Origin: a bacterium
GTDB taxonomy: Bacteria > Planctomycetota > Planctomycetia > Pirellulales > Pirellulaceae
DNA length: 64,000 nt
NCBI GenBank assembly: GCA_030430075.1
Contig: JAUIGN010000038.1
Location: forward strand, 1-64,000
Reading direction: 5' to 3'
Under the pieces are notes generated by a model. That model was not told where the DNA came from, did not search any database, and saw only the letters and a list, made by a program, of their open reading frames with translations. Both the position numbers and the translations under genes were made by a program. This document shows, in pieces, positions 26,135-34,551 of the stretch; positions within the stretch are counted from its first letter, which is position 1; each line of letters opens with the position of its first letter.

Positions 26135-26149
26135 TGGCACGCTGTTTGC
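26135..26149 (+). promoter_or_regulatory. Sigma-54 promoter (-24/-12)
   Basis: TGGCACGCTGTTTGC matches the sigma-54 consensus TGGCAC-N5-TTGC exactly, with the invariant GG and GC at the required spacing. Transcription should start near 26161 on the plus strand, giving a leader of about 175 nt before the small membrane-protein gene at 26338. An enhancer-binding protein gene for sigma-54 is in this window at 38452. Confidence 0.75.
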
Positions 26150-26337
26150 GGTCAAGTGTGGGTAGAGCTGGTCGGGTTCCCCAGGCGGGAAGTCGATCTC
26201 GGGCGTAGCAAGCTGGCAACGGCTTGCAACCGGCGCCCTCCGGGAACGTGGCGCGAATTACGGCCAAGCTCCCTGGCAACCGCAGCCGCGTTGAGAACGT
26301 CGTGTTGCGTGGTTCCCAGATGCGAAGGAGGTGTGAC

Positions 26338-26505
26338 ATGTACGCCAAACAACACCATCTGTCGCTGGAACTCGAGCTGATTCGGTGGCTGGCCGTGCTG
26401 GCCCTGGCAGGCATTCTTGCCCTGGCGGTGGCTCGGGAGGCGACCGGCACTGGGATTGATCAGCCGCCCCTGATGCCTCCGACTCCGGTCACGGCCGAGC
26501 GTTAG
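26338..26505 (+). CDS. Small single-TM protein behind a sigma-54 promoter
   Basis: A 55-residue protein starting at ATG 26338, preceded by a very strong Shine-Dalgarno AAGGAGGTG. It has a polar N terminus (MYAKQHHLSLELE), one TM segment (IRWLAVLALAGILALAVA) and a Pro-rich tail (DQPPLMPPTPVTAER). I do not recognise a family. The stop codon lies in the left end of repeat B4, so the last residues may be repeat-derived. The combination of a consensus promoter and strong translation signal suggests high, conditional expression. Confidence 0.72.
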   Translation: MYAKQHHLSLELELIRWLAVLALAGILALAVAREATGTGIDQPPLMPPTPVTAER

Positions 26506-26759
26506 CCCAGATCATTCATCAGCCGTCGAGCGTTAGCCCAGATCATTCATCAGCCGTCGGGCGTTAGCCCCGGTTGCGTTAATCGCAGAGGAAACCGGGC
26601 TGACAGGCGCCCGGACGGGAGCGCGCTCCGACTGACAGGCGCGGCGTGTTGGGCAGGCTTGCCACACATGACTGGGCTACAGCCGCTTGCCCTGAGCGGC
26701 TGTGGGTCTGGGCGGTTGTGGGTCGATGAATCATCCGGGGGGTCGCTGAATCATCCGGG
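26501..26759 (+). repeat. Family B interspersed repeat, copy B4, with tandem left end
   Basis: The left end is duplicated as two ~31-bp units beginning GTTAGCCCAGATCATTCATC at 26501 and 26532. Then come CGTCGGGCGTTAGCCCCGG, GCGCGCTCCGACTGACAGG, GGCAGGCTTGCCACACATG, CAGCCGCTTGCC, and two copies of GAATCATCCGGG, the second abutting TTA at 26760, the stop codon of the minus-strand phoB-like gene. The TAG of the upstream plus-strand gene is also inside the element. Confidence 0.78.
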
Positions 26760-27479
26760 TTACCGCCCCGCTTCCGGCTCGGCCGGCAATTCCATTGCCG
26801 GGTCGTGAAACCGGTAGCCGATTCCGCGGACCGTCTCGATCAGCGAGGCAGAGTCCCCCAGTTTCTTCCGCAGGGCCCGAATGTGAACGTCGATGGTCCG
26901 CTCCAGGACCAGCGTGTCCTCGAAGGCTGCGTCCAGTAAGTCGGATCGCGCGAAGGCCCGTCCCGGTTGGCGAATGAGGGTGTCGAGCAGCGCGAACTCG
27001 GTGCGGGTAAGTTCCAATTGCACTCCGTTGACGGAGGCGAAGTGCCGCAACCGGTCGACCGCCACTCCTTGGTGCGTAACCACGTGATCTTCGTCCGACT
27101 TGCGATTCTTGCGGCGCAACAGGGCTTTGATCCGTTCGGTCAGCACGCGCACGCTGAAGGGTTTGGTGACGTAGTCATCCGCGCCCATGGCGAGCCCGAC
27201 CATTTGATCGACTTCTTCGGACTTGGCGGTCAACATCAGGACCAGGACATCTTGGGTCGACGAACTGCCCCGCAGCCGTCGGCAAACCTCCAGGCCGTCC
27301 ATTACCGGCAGCATCAGGTCCAGCACAATCAGGTCCGGACATTTGCGCTGCGCCTGATTCAAACCGTCCTGGCCGTCGTGGGCCACGGCGACAGTACATC
27401 CCGCTTGCTCAATATTGTAAGCCAGGACTTCCAACAGCGAGCGGTCGTCTTCGACAATCAATACGTGGGGCTTCGGCAT
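26760..27479 (-). CDS. phoB: PhoB-type response regulator
   Basis: An OmpR/PhoB-family transcription factor of 239 residues from ATG 27479. The receiver domain has the acidic pair at residues 10-12 (VEDD), phospho-acceptor Asp54 (VLDLMLP), and LTAK and TKPF conserved positions. The C-terminal winged helix contains LTRTEFALLDTLI and RTIDVHIRALRKKLG. It follows phoU closely and lies in the same cluster as the phoR-like kinase, so regulation of phosphate starvation genes is the likely role. In-frame sequence upstream overlaps phoU and would allow a longer start at 27536, which is less likely. Confidence 0.88.
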   Translation of the reverse strand: MPKPHVLIVEDDRSLLEVLAYNIEQAGCTVAVAHDGQDGLNQAQRKCPDLIVLDLMLPVMDGLEVCRRLRGSSSTQDVLVLMLTAKSEEVDQMVGLAMGADDYVTKPFSVRVLTERIKALLRRKNRKSDEDHVVTHQGVAVDRLRHFASVNGVQLELTRTEFALLDTLIRQPGRAFARSDLLDAAFEDTLVLERTIDVHIRALRKKLGDSASLIETVRGIGYRFHDPAMELPAEPEAGR

Positions 27480-27483
27480 CCTG

Positions 27484-28164
27484 TTAACAATCAACTTCGG
27501 AGGGTAAGCGGTCTTGTCTATGGCGTGCGATCTCACCTTCCACCAGGTAGATCACGTCCTCGGCGATATTCGTCGCGTGGTCGGCAATCCGCTCGACGTG
27601 CCGGGACGCCGAGAAGAAGTGGAGTGCCGCTTCAATCATTTCGGGTTGGGTACGCATGGTGCGGTACATGTCGGCAATGACATTGCGATTCAGCGTATCG
27701 ACTTCATCGTCGCCGGCGCAGACCTGGCGAGCAATCGTGACGTCCTGTTCGACAAACGCATCGAGAGCGCGGCGCACCATGCTGATCGCGGCCCGTGCCA
27801 TGCGTTCCAGTTGGGGCGGAATCATGAACTCGGGATGGTCTGCCAGACTCTGCGCACGCTCGGCGACATTCACGGCCAGGTCGGCAATCCGTTCCAGGTC
27901 GTTGTTGATCTTGAGGATCGTCGCGGTTCGTCTCAGATCGACGGCCACCGGCTGGTGCAGCGCCAGGATCTTCAGACAATACTCTTCGATCCTGACTTCT
28001 CGTGCATTCACATTGGCGTCGCTGGCGATCACTTCGGCCGCCACGTCCGGCCGGGTTTCACGGAGCGCGCGGCACGCCTTCTCGATCATGTCCTCGACGT
28101 GCGAGGACTGGGTCAGCAGTTCGTGCTCTAACTGCTCCAAGTCGCGCTCCAGGTGCTTGCTCAT
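27484..28164 (-). CDS. phoU: Phosphate signalling protein PhoU
   Basis: A 226-residue cytoplasmic protein with two three-helix PhoU repeats. Metal-binding-type E/D-xxx-D sequence is seen in NNDLERIADLAVNVAERAQ and in RHVERIADHATNIAEDVIYL, both hallmark motifs. PhoU links the phosphate ABC transporter to PhoR and represses the Pho response when phosphate is abundant. ATG 28164 is used rather than the TTG at 28173. The phosphate transporter genes are not in the window. Confidence 0.92.
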   Translation of the reverse strand: MSKHLERDLEQLEHELLTQSSHVEDMIEKACRALRETRPDVAAEVIASDANVNAREVRIEEYCLKILALHQPVAVDLRRTATILKINNDLERIADLAVNVAERAQSLADHPEFMIPPQLERMARAAISMVRRALDAFVEQDVTIARQVCAGDDEVDTLNRNVIADMYRTMRTQPEMIEAALHFFSASRHVERIADHATNIAEDVIYLVEGEIARHRQDRLPSEVDC

Positions 28165-28434
28165 GAACTTCAATCGGAGGAGACGTTGGTCGGATGGGCG
28201 AGCAGGCGCCGACGAGCTTCCGCGTCCCGGCCATCCCTTTCGTTCTACGTCAAACGGTCATGACATGCCACGCGAAATACTGGGCGACGTCCCGCAGATT
28301 GGCACTCGCTGGAGCACGACCTCGCTGCGAGCTATGCATTCTGACGAGCCAAATGAGAAGATTCGGTGAAGGGGCAGTGAAGGCGAAAAGAATTCTCGGA
28401 AATCGTTGACGGCGTGGCTGTCCAGCCAACCTGG

Positions 28435-28601
28435 AGGATGGATCACCCGATGGGCGCCCGCCCACGACGCCGTTGATCGCGGGGCGAACCGGACGCGAAC
28501 GGGATCCGGCTGAGCGTGCCCGGCGCTGGGGGAAGTTTACCGCAAATGACTGTGGCACAGCCGCTTGCACCGCACCGGCGTTGGTTCACGGATGTGCCTC
28601 G
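28435..28601 (+). repeat. Family B interspersed repeat, copy B5
   Basis: Blocks GATCACCCGATGGGCG, GTTGATCGCGGGGCGAACCG, ACGCGAACGGGATCCGGCTG, GGAAGTTTACCGCAAATGAC and GGCACAGCCGCTTGCACC appear in family order. The right end (GTGCCTCG) touches CTA at 28602-28604, the stop codon of the phoR-like gene. It separates phoR from phoU. No gene is seen in the rest of 28165-28601. Confidence 0.75.
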
Positions 28602-30383
28602 CTAATCGGCCAACGGCAGGCGAACGGTAAACACGCTCCCTTGCCCAGGCGTGCTTTCGACGTGGGCGGAGCCGCCAAACGACTGGGACAAGTGCTTGAC
28701 GATCGCCAGGCCCAGACCGGTCCCGCCCAGTTCCCGCGAGCGGGCTTTGTCGACGCGAAAAAACCGCTCGAACAATCGAGGCAAGTGCTCGGGCGCGATC
28801 CCCACGCCCGTATCGCGGACGTCGATGACAACCATCCGCTCGTCCCGCCGCCAGGCGATCGTGACCTGCCCCCCACTGGGCGTGTACTTGATGGCGTTGT
28901 CGACCAGGTTACCCAGGATCTGTTTGAGACCTTCCTCGTCGGCCCGGGCTTGCAGCGCCGTGTCCGCCGGCTGTTGGACCAAGGTCACTTGTTTGGCATC
29001 GGCCACCGGTTGGCAGCCCGCCAGGCAGGACTTCACAACCTCGGCCAGGCTCACCGGAACAATATCGAATGCCTGCTGCCCCGATTCGATCTTTGCCAGG
29101 CTGATCAGGTCGAGGATCAATTGGTGCAATCGTTCGGCCTGTTCTTCGATCCGGCAGATGAACCGGACGTTGTTTTCCGCATCGTTGATGGCCCCTTCGC
29201 GGAGCGTTTCCGAGTAAGCTTTGATCGAACTGAGGGGCGTCTTCAGCTCGTGCGAGACGTTGGCCACGAATTCCTGCCGCAGCGACTCCAGGCGCCTGAG
29301 TTCCGTGACGTCGTGAAATACCTGGACGACCAACGATGTCGTCGCACCGGGGAGGAGAATGGAACTCACGGAAATCGAACGCGTGTCGGGGTCGCCAAAC
29401 TCGATCTCGAATTGCTCGACCTTGCCCTCCGCCCGGGTGTCGGCGACGGCCTGGCTGAGGACGTGATTCCTCACGCACTCCAATAGGGGCCGCCCTTCTG
29501 CCGTTTGCGTCTGAAAGCCGAGCATCCTGCCGGCGGCCGAATTGGCCAGCACGATGTGATCCCTATCATCGACCGCGATGACGCCATCCATCATGCCGCC
29601 CAACACCACGGCCAACCGGTGGCTGGTGTTGCGCAATTCGAGTTCGCGGCTCTTGCGGTGCTGCTGCATGCGGTTGAACGACCTGGCAAGTTCGCCGATC
29701 TCGTCGCGGCTGGCGATCGCGACCGGATGTTCGTCGTCCCCCCTGGCGATCGCCTCGGCCGCCTTGGTGAGCGTCGTGATCGGACGCAGGAGTTGGGCCA
29801 CGACCGCGTAGGTGATCACGCCGACCGCCGCATTGACGACGGCGGCCAGCAGCCAGACGAGCCGTTCCAGGGCGGCCAGGTTACGACGGACCTGCGTGGT
29901 CGCCAAGGCCGTCCGTACAACACCGGTCGCTTCGCCCCGTTCGTTCTCCGCTCGGACCGCATGGTAGAGCATCGGCTGGCCAAGCGTTGGGCTGAGGCGG
30001 GAGGAGGCGCCCCAGCCCTGCCGGTTCGCCTGCACGATTTCCGGACGCCGGCCGTGATTCTCCATCACGGCAACCTGGCGGGCATCGGTCCGCTCCGAGT
30101 CAGCCAGGACCACGCCATCACCGTCGATCAACGTGATCCGCGTGCCGATCTTCTGGCCAAGCTGGCGGATGTAGGTCTGCAAGCTCTCCGACGGCCCTTC
30201 CGCCCACAACGGGCGGACGCCATGCTCGGTGAGGACGGCCGAATCGCTTAACCGCTTGGTAACCTGGCCGACAATCTGCCGCTCTTGCCACTGCGAGACG
30301 ACCAGGACGAAGACGATTGTGGCCACCAGGGAAAGCGCAGCGTAGGCGGCAAACAGCTTCCAGAAAAGACGCGACGACCACAT
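28602..30383 (-). CDS. phoR: PhoR-type membrane sensor histidine kinase
   Basis: A 593-residue sensor kinase. There are TM segments at residues ~10-30 and ~177-196 with a periplasmic sensing region between them, then HAMP (~197-250), PAS (~255-365), HisKA with phospho-acceptor His378 in VANVSHELKTPL, and HATPase with an N box near 492-500 (NLVDNAIKY) and G boxes DTGVGI and GGTGLGLAI. The layout matches PhoR-type kinases, which phosphorylate PhoB. It lies 23 nt downstream of carB and is separated from phoU-phoB by repeat B5, so it may be transcribed apart from its partner. Confidence 0.88.
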   Translation of the reverse strand: MWSSRLFWKLFAAYAALSLVATIVFVLVVSQWQERQIVGQVTKRLSDSAVLTEHGVRPLWAEGPSESLQTYIRQLGQKIGTRITLIDGDGVVLADSERTDARQVAVMENHGRRPEIVQANRQGWGASSRLSPTLGQPMLYHAVRAENERGEATGVVRTALATTQVRRNLAALERLVWLLAAVVNAAVGVITYAVVAQLLRPITTLTKAAEAIARGDDEHPVAIASRDEIGELARSFNRMQQHRKSRELELRNTSHRLAVVLGGMMDGVIAVDDRDHIVLANSAAGRMLGFQTQTAEGRPLLECVRNHVLSQAVADTRAEGKVEQFEIEFGDPDTRSISVSSILLPGATTSLVVQVFHDVTELRRLESLRQEFVANVSHELKTPLSSIKAYSETLREGAINDAENNVRFICRIEEQAERLHQLILDLISLAKIESGQQAFDIVPVSLAEVVKSCLAGCQPVADAKQVTLVQQPADTALQARADEEGLKQILGNLVDNAIKYTPSGGQVTIAWRRDERMVVIDVRDTGVGIAPEHLPRLFERFFRVDKARSRELGGTGLGLAIVKHLSQSFGGSAHVESTPGQGSVFTVRLPLAD

Positions 30384-30406
30384 CGGGCGGAACCTTCAAC
30401 CGGGAG

Positions 30407-33400
30407 TTACGCGGGATCGCCGCCGCTGGGAAAGCGTTCCTGCAACGATTGCACATTCATTCCCTCTTCGCGAATTGCCTCCATCGCCTTGACCGCCGCC
30501 TCGGCCGCCTGAATGGTGGTGATGCAGGGGACGCCGTGCTGGACCGAAGCGGCCCGAATCTTGCCTTCGTCCGTCCTGGCCCCCTTTCCATTGGGCGTAT
30601 TGAGGATCAGCGACACGTCTTCGTTCTTGAGATGGTCGATCAGGTTCGGATGGCCTTCCGCCAGTTTCTTCACCAGCTCGACCGGAATCCCTTCCTCCCC
30701 CAACCGCCGCGCGGTGCCCCCGGTCGCCAGGAGCCGAAAGCCGAGCTCGGTCAGTCGTTGGGCCAACCCCACCACCTGGTCCTTGTGCCGTGCGGCGACG
30801 CTGATGAAGATCCGGCCCGACTCGGGCAGCACCAGTCCACTGGCCAGTTGGGCCTTGGCGAAGGCGATCGAAAACCGCTCGCTGATGCCCATCACTTCGC
30901 CCGTGCTTCGCATCTCCGGTCCCAGGACAATGTCCACGCCGACAAATTTGCGAAACGGAAAGACGCTCTCCTTGACCGAGACGTGGGACGGAATCGGTTC
31001 GCTGGTGACGCCCAGTTCGGCGAGCTTGGCGCCGGCCATCACTTTGGCGGCGATCTTGGCGACGGGGACTCCGGTCGCCTTGGCCACAAACGGGACCGTC
31101 CGGCTGGCGCGCGGATTCACCTCCAGCACGTAAACGTTCATCGCCCCGTTCTCGCGCTTGACCGCATACTGGACATTCATCAGCCCGACCACTTTCAGCC
31201 GCCTGGCCATAGCCTTGGTCGCGCGGCGGATTTCATCGACCACCGGTCCGGGCAGACTGTAAGGTGGAATCGCGCAAGCAGAATCGCCCGAATGGACACC
31301 CGCCTCTTCGATGTGCTCCATGATCCCCATGACGACCACTTCCTCGCCATCGCTGACCGCATCGACATCCACTTCCGTGGCGTCTTCCAGGAAACGGTCA
31401 ATCAGCACCGGCTGTCCCAACGAAGCCAGAAAGGCTTCGGCCACGTAGCGGTCGAACTGCTGTTTGTCGTAGCAAATCTCCATGGCCCGGCCGCCGAGGA
31501 CAAAGCTGGGGCGAACGATCGACGGGAAACCGACCTTGGCCGCTTCGTCATTCGCCTCATTCATGTTCTTGGCGATCCCGTTGGCCGGCTGTTTCAAACC
31601 CAGCTCGAACAGCAGTTGTTGGAATTTCTCCCGGTCTTCTGCATCCTCAATCGTGTCGACGCTGGTCCCGATAATCGGCACGCCGGCCGTCTTCAGCGCC
31701 CTGGCCAGATTCAAGGGCGTCTGTCCGCCGAACTGAACGATCACCCCGTCCGGCGCGATCGCGTCGTAGATGTTCAATACATCTTCCGCGGTCAGCGGCT
31801 CGAAGAATAACAGGTCGCTAGTGTCGTAATCGGTGCTGACCGTTTCCGGATTCGAGTTCACCATGATCGACTCGATGCCCATCTCGCGCAATGCAAAACT
31901 GGCGTGGCAGCAGCAGTAGTCGAATTCGATCCCCTGCCCGATGCGGTTGGGTCCGCCACCCAGAATCATGATCCGCTGGCGGTCCTGCTTGGGGGGCGTC
32001 TCGTCTTCGTCTTCGTAGGACGAATAGTAATACGGCGTGTAGGCCTCGAATTCGGCAGCACACGTATCGACCGATTTGAAGACGGCCCGCACGCCCCGCG
32101 CCTTTCGCTGCGCGCGAATCTCCATCTCGTTGCTGTCCCACAACGTGGCCAATTGGCGGTCGGAGAAACCCAACTGCTTGGCCCGCCGCAACTGTTCGTC
32201 GGAAACATCGTTGATGTCGCCGAAGCGGCCCAGCTCGTCCTCGAACTCAACAAGCTCCGCCAGTTGATCCAGGAACCAGGGATCAATCGCAGACAGCCCG
32301 TGAATCTCCTCGCAAGTCATGCCGCCCTTGAGCGCGTATCGCAAATACCAGATCCGCTCTTCGTTGGGAGTCGAAAGCTTGGCCCGGATGTCGTCGCGGG
32401 ACGGTTGCGCGTCGGTCCCCCACAGGTCTCTGCCGTCACAACCGAAGCCGAAGCTGCCGACCTCCAGACCCCGCAAGGCTTTCTGAAACGACTCCTTGAA
32501 CGTTCGCCCGATCGCCATCGTCTCGCCGACGCTCTTCATCTGAGTGGTCAACGTCGCGTCCGCTTCGGGAAACTTCTCGAAGGCAAAGCGGGGAATCTTG
32601 GTCACCACATAGTCGATCGTGGGCTCGAAACAGGCCGTCGTTTTCCGCGTGATGTCGTTGCGCAGCTCGTGCAGGCTATAGCCGACCGCCAGCTTGGCCG
32701 CGATCTTGGCGATCGGAAACCCGGTCGCCTTCGAGGCCAGCGCGCTGGAGCGGCTGACGCGCGGGTTCATTTCAATCACGATCATCCGGCCATCGGCCGG
32801 GTTCGTCGCGAACTGGATGTTCGACCCGCCCGTCTCAACGCCGATCTCACGGATCACCGCCAGGCTGGCGTCCCGCATCCGCTGGTATTCCTTGTCGCTC
32901 AACGTCTGCGCCGGCGCGACGGTAATCGAGTCTCCCGTGTGGACGCCGCACGGATCGAAGTTCTCGATGGCACAAATGATGACGACGTTGTCATCCTTGT
33001 CCCGCATCACTTCCATCTCGTACTCTTTCCAGCCGATGATCGACTCTTCGACCAGCACCTCGGTCACGGGAGACTGGTCAAGCCCCCGGCGGACCAACTG
33101 ATCGAATTCGCCCCGGTTGTAGGCGATGGCGGAACCGGATCCGCCCATCGTGAAGCTGGGACGCACGACGCAAGGACATCCGATCTGGTCCAGCACGGCC
33201 CGCGCCTCCGAGATCGTCTTGACCGTTTCGCCGCGGCAGACGTCGAGCCCGATCTTTTGCATGGCCGCTTTGAACTGCTCGCGCTCTTCCGCCTTGGCAA
33301 TCACTTTCGTATCCGCGCCGATCATCTCGACGCCGTACTTCTCCAGCACGCCGTGCTGCTGCAGGTCCATGGCCAGGTTGAGGGCTGTTTGGCCGCCCAA

Positions 33401-33667
33401 CGTCGGCAGGAGGGCATCCGGCCGTTCACGCTCGATCACCTTGGCCGCAATCTCCCAAGTGAGCGGCTCGATGTAGGTCCGGTCCGCCGTGTTCGGATCC
33501 GTCATGATGGTCGCCGGATTCGAATTGATCAGAACCACTTCATAACCTTCTTCGCGGAGCGCTTTACAGGCCTGGGTCCCGGAATAGTCGAACTCGCAGG
33601 CCTGACCGATCACGATGGGACCGGAACCGATCAGCAGAATTTTCTTGATGTCGTTGCGACGGGGCAC
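30407..33667 (-). CDS. carB: Carbamoyl-phosphate synthase large subunit
   Basis: A 1,086-residue enzyme making carbamoyl phosphate from bicarbonate, ammonia (from CarA-bound glutamine) and two ATP, feeding arginine and pyrimidine synthesis. Two homologous ATP-grasp halves are seen, with repeated starts IKKILLIGSGPIVIGQACEF and IMILGGGPNRIGQGIEFDYC. MNPRVSRSSALASKATGFPI and VNPRASRTVPFVAKATGVPV are the paired Mg2+/ATP sites. The C-terminal ~140 residues form the MGS-like allosteric domain. The length matches the family. The GTG start at 33667 has GGAAGGACC upstream. carA is not in this window. The divergent neighbour is argH. Confidence 0.97.
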   Translation of the reverse strand: MPRRNDIKKILLIGSGPIVIGQACEFDYSGTQACKALREEGYEVVLINSNPATIMTDPNTADRTYIEPLTWEIAAKVIERERPDALLPTLGGQTALNLAMDLQQHGVLEKYGVEMIGADTKVIAKAEEREQFKAAMQKIGLDVCRGETVKTISEARAVLDQIGCPCVVRPSFTMGGSGSAIAYNRGEFDQLVRRGLDQSPVTEVLVEESIIGWKEYEMEVMRDKDDNVVIICAIENFDPCGVHTGDSITVAPAQTLSDKEYQRMRDASLAVIREIGVETGGSNIQFATNPADGRMIVIEMNPRVSRSSALASKATGFPIAKIAAKLAVGYSLHELRNDITRKTTACFEPTIDYVVTKIPRFAFEKFPEADATLTTQMKSVGETMAIGRTFKESFQKALRGLEVGSFGFGCDGRDLWGTDAQPSRDDIRAKLSTPNEERIWYLRYALKGGMTCEEIHGLSAIDPWFLDQLAELVEFEDELGRFGDINDVSDEQLRRAKQLGFSDRQLATLWDSNEMEIRAQRKARGVRAVFKSVDTCAAEFEAYTPYYYSSYEDEDETPPKQDRQRIMILGGGPNRIGQGIEFDYCCCHASFALREMGIESIMVNSNPETVSTDYDTSDLLFFEPLTAEDVLNIYDAIAPDGVIVQFGGQTPLNLARALKTAGVPIIGTSVDTIEDAEDREKFQQLLFELGLKQPANGIAKNMNEANDEAAKVGFPSIVRPSFVLGGRAMEICYDKQQFDRYVAEAFLASLGQPVLIDRFLEDATEVDVDAVSDGEEVVVMGIMEHIEEAGVHSGDSACAIPPYSLPGPVVDEIRRATKAMARRLKVVGLMNVQYAVKRENGAMNVYVLEVNPRASRTVPFVAKATGVPVAKIAAKVMAGAKLAELGVTSEPIPSHVSVKESVFPFRKFVGVDIVLGPEMRSTGEVMGISERFSIAFAKAQLASGLVLPESGRIFISVAARHKDQVVGLAQRLTELGFRLLATGGTARRLGEEGIPVELVKKLAEGHPNLIDHLKNEDVSLILNTPNGKGARTDEGKIRAASVQHGVPCITTIQAAEAAVKAMEAIREEGMNVQSLQERFPSGGDPA

Positions 33668-34070
33668 GAAAGGTCCTTCCAGGGAAAAAGCGAGGGCGGG
33701 GCGACTGCGGGGCCTGGGTTCTGTGGCTAAAATCTCTCGAAATTAACACCGGGACGACGCACCGACAAGGGACCATGGTGAGGACGCCGTGAGATACTTC
33801 GACGCGAGAAACTTCGACGCGCGGACTGAGCCTCGGCCCGCCGGCGGCGAACCCGGACCGGAAAACGCCGGCAGCCGATTCCAGCCAGACCACCCGGCAC
33901 AACCGGAACTTGTCCGCCCACCGGCCAGCCCGGCGAATTCTGTAGCCTACAGTTGAATAGCCGGTCCGCAGCAGTAACTGGGGCCGCGGTGATTGTGGTT
34001 CCGCGACGGTTGCTGTGGCACGGTTGTGGGCAGACGCTACCGTGGCGCTCGGCGGACACTGTCGTGGCGG

Positions 34071-34130
34071 GCGATTAGGGTTGTGCGCGGGCGATTAGGG
34101 TTGTGCGCGGGCGATTAGGGTTGTGCGCGG
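34071..34130. repeat. Three perfect 20-bp tandem repeats
   Basis: The unit gcgattagggttgtgcgcgg occurs three times without mismatch. It runs directly into a diverged family A-like segment (CGGGTCTCAGACCCCGC, about 34126-34168). The remaining part of the 884-bp carB-argH spacer from 33668 to 34070 shows no gene. Confidence 0.85.
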
Positions 34131-34209
34131 GTCTCAGACCCCGCACCCCACCCGACCGCCAGGTCTCCCACCGCGCAAACAGCTCGCAATCCAGGGTAGC
34201 CAGGGGGCG

Positions 34210-34325
34210 GGAGACCTTCGGTCGACGGTTTCGGCGGGGTCAGAGACCCGCGCCGAGCAGGTAGAAGACCCGCGCCGAGCAGGTAGAAGACCCGCGTCGA
34301 ACAGGTAGAAGACCCGCGTCGAATC
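34210..34325 (-). repeat. Family A copy A4 with 22-bp unit array
   Basis: A family A element (34210-34259, two apparent substitutions) is in inverted orientation. Its GACCCGCGCCGAGCA end is continued by about 3.5 tandem 22-bp units (34244-34325), the later ones carrying GCGTCGAACA instead of GCGCCGAGCA. It lies between carB and argH. Confidence 0.8.
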
Positions 34326-34551
34326 GTATTTACGCGATACACGTCAGAGCCATATCGTCGTGTCGGCGGCCCTAATCGGCCCGTCCGTTACGACTCCACC
34401 CGGACCGACCGGGTAATCAGCACAGTCCTGCCCAAAGATTGCGCAGCGTGGAAAACCGCACGTTGACACTTTGATGTAAGGCATTTAGCATGAATGGGTT
34501 GTGAGTTTCGAGCGGTTCCAGGCAGTGTGAAACTATCAGAGGCAATCGACG

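Noticed and set aside
25820..26155. Minus-strand open frames between the peroxiredoxin and sigma-54 promoter
   Set aside because: Low-complexity translations with no start signal; they would overlap the sigma-54 promoter.
28440..28600. Sigma-54 promoter in family B repeats (TGGCACAGCCGCTTGC)
   Set aside because: The spacing between GG and GC is one base too long for the -24/-12 consensus, and there is no gene downstream in that orientation.
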